A stretch of 64,000 nt of DNA from contig NZ_JAUSZM010000003.1 in the NCBI RefSeq assembly GCF_030817655.1, forward strand, positions 3,720,001 to 3,784,000. The letters are read 5' to 3'. Source of the DNA: Streptomyces sp. V4I2. GTDB taxonomy: Bacteria; Actinomycetota; Actinomycetes; Streptomycetales; Streptomycetaceae. Every line of letters begins with the position of its first letter. The stretch's first letter is position 1. The notes beneath the pieces are model-generated. The model searched no databases. It was not told the DNA's origin and saw only the letters and a program-made list of their open reading frames with translations. Position numbers and translations under genes: made by a program. Of the stretch, positions 41,447-48,884 are shown in pieces.

Positions 41447-41710
41447 TTAGTCCTCCGCGACCAGGCCGATGGCCTCGGGGAATTCGTCCGCCATGGCCCT
41501 TCGCTCCGGATTCTCCTCGTCCTCCGCCACCTCGCGGAACAGACGGACGAGTTCCTCCCGAGCGTCGTCGGGAACGTCGTTGAGCAGGAAGCCGACCGGC
41601 TCCACGATCGTGGTGGCGACGTCCGGATCGATCTCTTCGTCCTCGGTCAGCTCGATCGAGATGATGAGCTCCATGACGGCTTTGGCGAGTACGCGCTCCA
41701 CGCTGGTCAC
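41447..41710 (-). CDS. Putative immunity protein for the adjacent toxin
   Basis: An 87-residue, very acidic protein (about 25 Glu/Asp): ELIISIELTEDEEIDPDVA, EELVRLFREVAEDEENPE. Mostly helical in character. GTG 41710 has AGGA at 8 nt and lies 32 bp after the toxin stop, the usual toxin-immunity order. Family not recognised, so the role comes from position and charge. Confidence 0.55.
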   Translation of the reverse strand: MTSVERVLAKAVMELIISIELTEDEEIDPDVATTIVEPVGFLLNDVPDDAREELVRLFREVAEDEENPERRAMADEFPEAIGLVAED

Positions 41711-41742
41711 AGCGCGATCCTAAACTTTATGTTCGTGATCAT

Positions 41743-42441
41743 TTACCGTCCGAGAATCTTTCGCGCTTGGGCGGCGACGGACATGTCGGGGACTTCCCAG
41801 ACTCCCGTGAGCCCGTTCTGTTCCAGTAAGAGCGACTGGTTCTGGGCCTGCCGGTACGTCTTCTTGTAGCCCGTGACATTGAGTTCGCGTTCGATCATGA
41901 CGCCGTTCGTCGCGTCCATGCCGTCGAACTTGACCGTGCTGAGCCTCTTCCCGCCGGCCTTGTAGCACTGGAGTGCCGGCGCCTTGCCGACCTGCGAGCC
42001 GAGTGCGCCGGAGTCGTACTTCCGGGCGGCCTGGCTCATGTTGGCGTTCTCCTTGACCCAGTGGATGTCCCCGTCGCAGTTGTGCACCAGGACGGGCGCG
42101 GTCCCGGCCATCACGTAGTACGTGTGGGTGTCGACCACGGTGAGGTTGTGCACAGTGAGCGCCTGGGTCCAGCGCTGGATGCCGACGACGCGCACCACGA
42201 CCCCGTGCCGGGCCTTGAGTTCCGCGCCGGTGCTCAGGTCGGTGGCGTCGACCCAGGGGCCCAACTCCGGTACGCAGAAAGGGTGTCCGGCCGTGCCCGT
42301 GACCGACGCGATGCGCTTCTCGCCGCCGGACTCGATGGACAGGGAGATCCGGACCAGGTCCTTCTGTCCCTTGCCGGTGATCTCGGCCGTGACCGTCTCG
42401 TTCATCGCCGTACGCGGGCGTCCGAAGCCGTCCACATGCAC
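41743..42441 (-). CDS. Orphan polymorphic toxin: Hint remnant plus Tox-REase-5-like domain
   Basis: A 232-residue frame. Residues 15-130 are the second half of a pretoxin Hint domain (TVTAEITGKGQKDLVRISLS, TAGHPFCVPELG, VHNLTVVDTHTYYVMAG, PVLVHN-C). The N-terminal Hint block with its Cys nucleophile is missing. The C-terminal toxin (about 131-232: KYDSGALGSQVGKAPALQ, TVKFDGMD, ALLLEQNGLTGVWEVP-like) resembles restriction-endonuclease-fold toxin 5. No N-terminal secretion module is present; it looks like a cassette displaced from a large Rhs/WapA-type protein. ATG 42441 or 42405; ribosome sites weak. May be expressed or a relic. Confidence 0.68.
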   Translation of the reverse strand: MHVDGFGRPRTAMNETVTAEITGKGQKDLVRISLSIESGGEKRIASVTGTAGHPFCVPELGPWVDATDLSTGAELKARHGVVVRVVGIQRWTQALTVHNLTVVDTHTYYVMAGTAPVLVHNCDGDIHWVKENANMSQAARKYDSGALGSQVGKAPALQCYKAGGKRLSTVKFDGMDATNGVMIERELNVTGYKKTYRQAQNQSLLLEQNGLTGVWEVPDMSVAAQARKILGR

Positions 42442-42700
42442 CGGTCCTCACAGCGCCGAACGACGTTGACCTCGCGCGAACCAGGCCGGATCACGCTCTG
42501 ATCAGCCCGGACAAACCTGCAAAGCGGGTTACGCGAGCTCAGTCCCGCCAGGGTCGCACCCGGTACACGCGCCCTCGACGGCTGCCACAGCGCGTGACGG
42601 GGCCTAGCCGCAAGCGGAGGGCACAACGAGGGCACAACAGCTTCATGCGGGTTCAACGGCAGCCGACGCCAACAAGCGCCATTTAGCCTGGTCAGCGCCG
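42442..42700. other. Right border of the relic island, no gene seen
   Basis: No supported gene. Contains two adjacent 11-bp direct repeats GAGGGCACAAC (42617-42627 and 42628-42638), then the start of similarity to the left repeat copy at about 42655. Confidence 0.5.
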
Positions 42701-42840
42701 TAGCTTGACAGCATCCGCAGATGATGCGGGAGAGGGCGGCACCCCCGCACAGGGTGCCGCCCTCTCTTCGTGATCCGGAACCGCCGCCCATCGGTGAGGG
42801 TCGGTCGGGGACGGTCGGCGGTCCCGGGGCTCAGTGGCCG
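42655..42840. repeat. Right copy of ppdK downstream region
   Basis: Partner of 38370-38560, here in its native place after the intact ppdK. Contains a TTGACA box (42705-42710), a CCGCA/TGCGG hairpin and the terminator. Confidence 0.85.
42730..42766. terminator. ppdK terminator, perfect 15-bp stem
   Basis: GAGAGGGCGGCACCC / GGGTGCCGCCCTCTC with a 7-nt loop, 96 bp after the ppdK stop. Works on either strand by symmetry. Confidence 0.85.
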
Positions 42841-42861
42841 TGAGGCCAGTGCCCGCAAGTC

Positions 42862-45609
42862 CTACCGGTGATCACTCCCCGCCGACTGCGAAGCCGCCCG
42901 CCCCGCCTCCAGCCGCGCCACCGGGATCCGGAACGGCGAGCAGGAGACGTAGTCGAGGCCCACCTCGTGGAAGAAGTGGACGGACTCGGGGTCGCCGCCG
43001 TGCTCGCCGCAGACGCCGAGCTTCAGGTCGGGGCGCGTCGCGCGGCCCGCCTCCACGGCCAGCTTCACCAGCGAGCCCACGCCGTCCTTGTCGATCGTCT
43101 CGAAGGGGGAGACGCCGAAGATGCCCTTCTCCAAGTAGGCCGTGAAGAACGAAGCCTCCACGTCGTCCCGGCTGAAGCCCCACACCGTCTGGGTCAGGTC
43201 GTTCGTGCCGAAGGAGAAGAACTCCGCGGCCTCGGCGATCTGACCGGCGGTCAGCGCGGCGCGCGGCAGTTCGATCATCGTGCCGATCGCCAGCTTGAGT
43301 GAGGTGCCCGTGGCGGCCTCGACCTCGGCCACCACCTGGTCGGCCTCCTCGCGGACGATCTCCAGTTCCTGGACGGTGCCGACGAGCGGGATCATGATCT
43401 CCGCGCGCGGGTCGCCCTTCGCGGCCTTGCGCTCGGCCGCGGCCTCGGCGATCGCCCGTACCTGCATGGTGAAGAGGCCGGGGATCACCAGGCCCAGGCG
43501 CACGCCCCGCAGGCCCAGCATCGGGTTCTGCTCGTGCAGGCGGTGGACGGCCTGGAGCAGCCGCAGTTCGTTCTCGTGCGGCTCCTGGCGGGACTCGGCC
43601 AGCGCCACGCGGACCGACAGCTCCGTGATGTCCGGCAGGAACTCGTGCAGCGGCGGGTCCAGCAGCCGTACCGTCACCGGGAGGCCGTCCATCGCCGAGA
43701 ACAGCTCCACGAAGTCCTTCTTCTGGAGGGGGAGCAGCGCCTTCAGCGACTCCTCGCGCTCGGCCTCCGTGTCGGCCAGGATGAGCCGCTCGACCAGCTC
43801 ACGGCGGTCGCCGAGGAACATGTGCTCGGTACGGCACAGGCCGATGCCCTGGGCGCCGAAGCGGCGGGCGCGCATCGCGTCCTCGGCGTTGTCCGCGTTG
43901 GCGCGGACACGGAGGCGGCGCTTCCTGTCCGCGAAGGCCATGATCCGGTGGACCGCCTCGACCAGTTCGTCCGCGTCGTTGGCGCCCGCGTGCATCCGGC
44001 CCTCGAAGTACTCCACCACCGGGGACGGGACGACCGGGACCTCGCCCAGGTAGACCTTGCCCGACGACCCGTCGATGGAGATCAGGTCGCCCTCCTCCAC
44101 CACGTGCCCGCCCGGGACCGTCATCCGACGCCGCTTGGTGTCGACTTCCAGTTCCTCCGCGCCGCACACGCACGTCTTGCCCATGCCGCGCGCCACGACC
44201 GCCGCGTGGGACGTCTTGCCGCCCCGCGAGGTCAGGATGCCCTCGGCCGCGATCATGCCGTCGAGGTCGTCCGGGTTGGTCTCGCGGCGGACCAGGATGA
44301 CCTTCTCGCCCGAGCGCGACCACTTGACCGCGGTGTACGAGTCGAAGACGGCCTTGCCGACCGCCGCGCCCGGCGAGGCCGCGATGCCCCGGCCGACCTT
44401 CTCCACCTTCGCGTCCTCGTCGAAGCGCGGGAACATCAGCTGCGCCAGCTGCGCGCCCGTCACGCGCTGGAGCGCCTCGGCCTCGTCGATCAGGCCCTGG
44501 TCGACGAGCTGGGTGGCGATACGGAACGCCGCTCCCGCCGTCCGCTTGCCGACGCGGGTCTGGAGCATCCACAGCTGACCGCGCTCGATGGTGAACTCGA
44601 TGTCGCAGAGGTCCTTGTAGTGGTTCTCCAGCGTCTCCATGATCTGCATCAGCTGGTCGTACGACTTCTTGTCGATCGTCTCCAGCTCGGCGAGGGGGAC
44701 GGTGTTGCGGATGCCCGCCACGACGTCCTCGCCCTGGGCGTTCTGGAGGTAGTCGCCGTACACGCCCTGGTGGCCGCTGGCCGGGTCGCGGGTGAAGGCG
44801 ACGCCGGTGCCCGAGTCCGGGCCGAGGTTGCCGAACACCATCGAGCAGACGTTGACCGCCGTGCCCAGGTCGCCGGGGATGCGCTCCTGGCGGCGGTAGA
44901 GCTTGGCGCGGTCGGTGTTCCAGGAGTCGAAGACCGCGTGGATGGCGAGGTCCATCTGCTCGCGCGGGTCCTGCGGGAAGTCCCGGCCGGCCTCGGCCTT
45001 GACGATCTTCTTGAAGCGGGTGACCAGCTTCTTCAGATCGGCGGCCTCCAGCTCGGTGTCGACGGTGACCTTCTTGGCCGCCTTCGCCGCCTCCAGCGCG
45101 TCCTCGAAGAGGTCGCCCTCGACGCCGAGGACGGTCTTGCCGAACATCTGGATGAGGCGGCGGTAGGAGTCCCAGGCGAAGCGCTCATCGCCGGCCTGCT
45201 TGGTGAGGCCCTGGACCGACTTGTCGGAGAGGCCGATGTTGAGGACCGTGTCCATCATTCCGGGCATGGAGAACTTGGCGCCGGAGCGGACCGAGACGAG
45301 CAGCGGGTCGTCGGGCTGGCCGAGCTTCTTGCCCATGCGCTGCTCCAGCGCGTCGAGGTGCGCACTCACCTCGTCACGCAGTGCCGCCGGCTCCTCGCCG
45401 CTGTCGAGGTAGACCTTGCAGGCCTCGGTGGTGATCGTGAAGCCCGGAGGCACCGGAAGGCCCAGGTTGGTCATCTCGGCGAGGTTCGCGCCCTTGCCGC
45501 CGAGGAGGTCCTTGAGCTCCTTGTTGCCCTCGGTGAAGTCGTAAACGAACTTCACGCCCTCAACGCTGGTGCCGTGCTCAGCTACCTGGGGATCTTTGTT
45601 TTCCGACAC
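42862..45609 (-). CDS. ppdK: Pyruvate, phosphate dikinase
   Basis: A 915-residue enzyme with all three parts. The ATP-grasp N-terminal domain starts VYDFTEGNKELKDLLGGKGAN. The central phosphohistidine domain has GILTSRGGKTSHAAVVARG (His in TSHAA; GG-K replaces the common GG-M). The C-terminal PEP/pyruvate barrel ends in CGEHGGDPESVHFFHEVGLD and YVSCSPFR (catalytic Cys). It interconverts pyruvate, ATP and Pi with PEP, AMP and PPi. GTG 45609 (SENKDPQVAEHG) lies after GGAG; the longer frame to 45741 has no homologous extension. A truncated duplicate lies at 38.5-38.9 kb. Confidence 0.95.
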   Translation of the reverse strand: MSENKDPQVAEHGTSVEGVKFVYDFTEGNKELKDLLGGKGANLAEMTNLGLPVPPGFTITTEACKVYLDSGEEPAALRDEVSAHLDALEQRMGKKLGQPDDPLLVSVRSGAKFSMPGMMDTVLNIGLSDKSVQGLTKQAGDERFAWDSYRRLIQMFGKTVLGVEGDLFEDALEAAKAAKKVTVDTELEAADLKKLVTRFKKIVKAEAGRDFPQDPREQMDLAIHAVFDSWNTDRAKLYRRQERIPGDLGTAVNVCSMVFGNLGPDSGTGVAFTRDPASGHQGVYGDYLQNAQGEDVVAGIRNTVPLAELETIDKKSYDQLMQIMETLENHYKDLCDIEFTIERGQLWMLQTRVGKRTAGAAFRIATQLVDQGLIDEAEALQRVTGAQLAQLMFPRFDEDAKVEKVGRGIAASPGAAVGKAVFDSYTAVKWSRSGEKVILVRRETNPDDLDGMIAAEGILTSRGGKTSHAAVVARGMGKTCVCGAEELEVDTKRRRMTVPGGHVVEEGDLISIDGSSGKVYLGEVPVVPSPVVEYFEGRMHAGANDADELVEAVHRIMAFADRKRRLRVRANADNAEDAMRARRFGAQGIGLCRTEHMFLGDRRELVERLILADTEAEREESLKALLPLQKKDFVELFSAMDGLPVTVRLLDPPLHEFLPDITELSVRVALAESRQEPHENELRLLQAVHRLHEQNPMLGLRGVRLGLVIPGLFTMQVRAIAEAAAERKAAKGDPRAEIMIPLVGTVQELEIVREEADQVVAEVEAATGTSLKLAIGTMIELPRAALTAGQIAEAAEFFSFGTNDLTQTVWGFSRDDVEASFFTAYLEKGIFGVSPFETIDKDGVGSLVKLAVEAGRATRPDLKLGVCGEHGGDPESVHFFHEVGLDYVSCSPFRIPVARLEAGRAASQSAGSDHR

Positions 45610-46014
45610 GGGTCTCGACTCCTCGAGGACGCGGTGGCTGCCCTGACGGCCAGGAACATACCCAGATCGAAGGCGCCTGGGTACGTCCACTTGCGCGTCA
45701 TGCGCCTGTAACCACTCGTCCGCCACCGGATCGAAAGTCAAAGCTTGGCAAGCGGAGACAGGCTGATGTTTTCACTTCTTGAACGAATGGGCGCTCACAT
45801 TTCGAAAATTCGGCTCAGATGAGCGGCCCCGAGCCCGTCTGTTTTCGATCGATGAACGATCAAGGGGTGGCACTGAGTGCCACCCCTTGGAGAAGTGCAG
45901 TCGATCACGTTCCGCTCATCTGAGCGCAACCCTCATCAAGGGTGGCGATAATCACGCTGCCACAGACGCCGGAATTTCACCATGCGGACACGTATCCGGA
46001 CGGAAACACGGTGG
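45610..46014. other. 405-bp gap upstream of ppdK with nested inverted repeats
   Basis: AT-richer than its surroundings. GCTCAGATGAGCGG (45813-45826) and its exact reverse complement (45912-45925) flank the terminator hairpin at 45861-45889 and a GATCG/CGATC dyad at about 45847-45861. No protein gene supported; it could encode a structured RNA or carry the ROK terminator plus the ppdK promoter. Confidence 0.5.
45861..45889. terminator. 13-bp perfect hairpin, ROK-gene terminator
   Basis: CAAGGGGTGGCAC and GTGCCACCCCTTG pair perfectly around TGA. It lies 126 bp after the ROK stop and 250 bp before the ppdK start on the same strand. Confidence 0.75.
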
Positions 46015-47250
46015 TCACACCCCCAACGCCGCCAGCCGTTCCTCCACCCGCTCCGGCGCGTACAGGTACTCCACGACCATCGCCCCGGCCCCGACCAGCC
46101 CCGCCCGCTCCCCCAGCCGCGAGGTGACGACGTCCAGATGAGCGGTGGAGCGCGGCAGCGCCCGCTGGTACAGCAGCTCCCGTACACCCGTGAGGAAGGG
46201 AGTTCCGGCCAGATCCCCGGCGATCATCAGTACCCCGGGGTTCAGCAGCGTGACGACGGTCGCCAGAACGTCCCCGACCTGCCGGCCCGCGTCCCGCGCG
46301 AGCGCCGCCGCCTCCGGGTGCCCGGACGCCAGCAGGTCCCGCACGTCCGAGCCGGACGCCGCCGGCACCCCGGCCTCCGCCAGCCGCCGGGCCACGGCGC
46401 CTCCACTGGCGACGGCGGCGAGACAGCCGTAGGAACCGCAGCGGCACAGCGCGTCGGCGCCCGCCGGGACCCGGATGTGGCCGAGGTCGCCCGCGCCGCC
46501 GTCGATGCCGCGGTAGACCGAGCCGTCGACCACGACGCCGGCGCCGATGCCCGTGGACACCTTGACCAGCACGAAGGCCGAGCAGTCCGGGTAGGCCGTG
46601 CGCTGTTCGCCGTACGCCATGAGGTTGGCGTCGTTGTCGACCAGGACGGGCAGCGGTGCGGCGCCCGAGTGCTCGGTGAAGGCCCTCGCCAGGCGGCCTC
46701 TTATGTCGTAGCCGTCCCAGCCGGGCATGATCGGCGGCTGGACGACCCGGCCGGTGTCGGTGTCGACCGGGCCCGGTACCGCGAGGCCGAGGCCGCAGAC
46801 CTCGTCCGCCCGGTGGCCGGCCTTCTCCAGGAGTTCGGCGAACCAGCGGCCGAGTTCGCCGAGTACGGCGTCCGGGCCGTCCTCGAGGACCAGGACGCCC
46901 GAGTGCTCGGCGAGGATCTCGCCGGTGAGGGTCAGTACGGCGGCCCGCGCGTGCCGCGTGTCCAGGTCGGCGGAGAGGACCACCGCGTGGGCGTCGTCGA
47001 ATTCGAGGGTGATGGAGGGGCGGCCGCCCAGCGGTGAGTCGACGGGGCCGCCGGCGCCCTCGCGCAGCCAGCCCGCGCGGAAGAGGCGGTCCAGGCGCTG
47101 GCCGACGGTGGCGCGGGACAGACCGGTGGCGTGCTGCAGGGCGCCACGGGTGGTGGCGCGGCCGCTGCGGACCAGTTCGAGCAGATCTCCGGCGCTCGCC
47201 TGACTCGGTGTCCTGCCGGTCCTGCCGGTCCTGCCGGGTCGTCCGGTCAT
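46015..47250 (-). CDS. ROK-family transcriptional repressor
   Basis: A 411-residue protein. An N-terminal winged helix (about 17-80: VRSGRATTRGALQHATGLSRATVGQRLDRL) is followed by a ROK kinase-like domain: DNDANLMAYGEQ, STGIGAGVVVDG, the zinc motif LGHIRVPAGADALCRCGSYGCLAAVAS. The acidic ATP-loop residues are degenerate, as in regulators rather than sugar kinases. ATG 47250 has AAGGGGG at 5-6 nt. It is divergent from the glycosidase operon, which it probably controls in response to a sugar. Confidence 0.88.
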   Translation of the reverse strand: MTGRPGRTGRTGRTPSQASAGDLLELVRSGRATTRGALQHATGLSRATVGQRLDRLFRAGWLREGAGGPVDSPLGGRPSITLEFDDAHAVVLSADLDTRHARAAVLTLTGEILAEHSGVLVLEDGPDAVLGELGRWFAELLEKAGHRADEVCGLGLAVPGPVDTDTGRVVQPPIMPGWDGYDIRGRLARAFTEHSGAAPLPVLVDNDANLMAYGEQRTAYPDCSAFVLVKVSTGIGAGVVVDGSVYRGIDGGAGDLGHIRVPAGADALCRCGSYGCLAAVASGGAVARRLAEAGVPAASGSDVRDLLASGHPEAAALARDAGRQVGDVLATVVTLLNPGVLMIAGDLAGTPFLTGVRELLYQRALPRSTAHLDVVTSRLGERAGLVGAGAMVVEYLYAPERVEERLAALGV

Positions 47251-47268
47251 GCACACCCCCTTGTGTTT

Positions 47269-47292
47269 CTCAAGCTTGCATTACATATTGAG
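47269..47292. promoter_or_regulatory. CTCAA-N14-TTGAG inverted repeat, ROK operator candidate
   Basis: An AT-rich dyad in the 119-bp divergent gap between the ROK gene and the glycosidase operon, including an AAGCTT core at its left arm. Confidence 0.5.
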
Positions 47293-47369
47293 TTTTGCGT
47301 GTTAAATAGACGTAACCCTACGGTAGCCACTGTCGAACTGGTCGGCCGTACGTCTTCGGGGAGCCTTGA

Positions 47370-48884
47370 GTGGATCGCGCAACGCAGGTCACAGCCCGCA
47401 ACACCGGGCACTTCACCCCCGTACGCACCTTTTCCTCACCACCCTTTTCCGGGCACGGTGAGGTGTCGGGGCCCGAGGCCGTTGCATACGATCCGGCGAC
47501 CACGACACATTCCGCCCCGGCGCCCCGTTCCCTGCACGTCAGGGCCGCCCGCGTCCTCGAAGGCAACTGGACCGGCACCTCCACCGTGCCCTCGCACGGC
47601 CTGTATCCGCACCAGTGGTCCTGGGATTCCGCCTTCATCGCGATCGGCCTGCGCCACCTGTCGCCGCTACGGGCGCAGACGGAACTGGAGACCCTGCTGG
47701 GCGGCCAGTGGGAGGACGGGCGGATCCCGCACATCGTCTTCAACCCCTCCGTCCCCCTCGACGCGTACTTCCCGAGCCCCGACTTCTGGCGCTCCTCGAC
47801 CGCGGGGCACGCCGCGGGCGCCCCGCGCACCGTACAGACCTCGGGCATCGTGCAGCCACCGGTGCACGCGCTGGCCGCGTGGCTGGTGCACTGCGCCGAC
47901 CCGGGACTGTCGCGGGCGCGCGGCTTCCTCGCCCAGGTGTATCCGCGGCTCGCGGCCTGGCACCGGTATCTGCTGCACCGGCGGGACCTGGGCGCAGGGT
48001 CGCTGGCGTCCGTCGTGCACCCCTGGGAACAGGGTATGGACAACAGCCCCTGCTGGGACGCCCCGCTGAGCAGGATCACACCGGCTCCGGCCCGTTCCTT
48101 CCGCCGCGCCGACCTGGATCACGGCGCCCCCGAGGACCGGCCGACGGATCTGGACTACGGGCGGTACGTGCGGCTGGCGAGCGACTACCGGGACGCCGGA
48201 TACGCCGACGGCAGCAGTGACTTCGCGGTGGAGGACCCCGCGTTCAACGCCCTGCTCATCGCCTCCGAGCACGCCCTCGCGCGGATCGCGCAGGAGCTCG
48301 GGGCCACCGGGACGGCCCGGCACGCGCGGGCCGAGCGGCTGACGGCGGCGCTGATCGAGCGGCTGTGGGACCCGGCGGAGGGGATGTTCTTCTGCCGGGA
48401 CGTGCGGGGCGGGGAGCTGATCCGGGAGCGCAGTGTCTCCGGGCTCGTTCCACTGCTGCTGCCCGGCCTGCCGCAGAGGATCACGGACGCGCTGGTGGGC
48501 ACGCTGGGCGGGGCGCACTTCGGGCTCGGCGACTCGACCCGCCTGGTCCCGAGCTACGACCTGCTCGGCGAGGCCTTCGACCCGCACCGCTACTGGCGCG
48601 GCCCGGCCTGGTTCAACACGAGCTGGCTGGTGGAGCGCGGGCTGCGCACCCACGGCGAACAGGAGCGGGCCGACGCCCTGCGCCAGGCCGTCCTGGACAC
48701 CGCCGGCACGACCGACTTCGCGGAGTACGTCGACCCGTACACCGGCGAGGCCTGCGGGGCGACCGGCTTCAGCTGGACCGCCGCGCTCACGCTCGACCTG
48801 CTGCACACCGGCCCGGGAGACGACATGTCCCCCACGGGCATCCGGACGTTCGAGATGAGTGACAGGGGAGGGGACCGGGGATGA
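47370..48884 (+). CDS. GH63-type glycosidase, glucosylglycerate hydrolase-like
   Basis: A 504-residue (alpha/alpha)6-barrel enzyme. Conserved blocks: SHGLYPHQWSWDSAFIAIGL, ETLLGGQWEDGRIPHIVFNP, SGIVQPPVHALAAWL, HPWEQGMDNSPCWD (general acid Asp region) and FSWTAALTLDLL. These match glucosylglycerate/mannosylglycerate hydrolases, which recycle compatible solutes. No signal peptide, so cytoplasmic. The start is GTG 47370 with GGGGAG at 6 nt. Overlaps the next gene by 4 bp. Substrate inferred from family only. Confidence 0.8.
   Translation: MDRATQVTARNTGHFTPVRTFSSPPFSGHGEVSGPEAVAYDPATTTHSAPAPRSLHVRAARVLEGNWTGTSTVPSHGLYPHQWSWDSAFIAIGLRHLSPLRAQTELETLLGGQWEDGRIPHIVFNPSVPLDAYFPSPDFWRSSTAGHAAGAPRTVQTSGIVQPPVHALAAWLVHCADPGLSRARGFLAQVYPRLAAWHRYLLHRRDLGAGSLASVVHPWEQGMDNSPCWDAPLSRITPAPARSFRRADLDHGAPEDRPTDLDYGRYVRLASDYRDAGYADGSSDFAVEDPAFNALLIASEHALARIAQELGATGTARHARAERLTAALIERLWDPAEGMFFCRDVRGGELIRERSVSGLVPLLLPGLPQRITDALVGTLGGAHFGLGDSTRLVPSYDLLGEAFDPHRYWRGPAWFNTSWLVERGLRTHGEQERADALRQAVLDTAGTTDFAEYVDPYTGEACGATGFSWTAALTLDLLHTGPGDDMSPTGIRTFEMSDRGGDRG

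Noticed and set aside
42617..42638. Two GAGGGCACAAC repeats as a CRISPR or phage attachment site
   Set aside because: Only two adjacent 11-bp copies without spacers, no integrase and no tRNA nearby.
43534..45711. A 725-codon plus-strand open frame opposite ppdK
   Set aside because: Antisense to an unmistakable ppdK; no recognisable domain.
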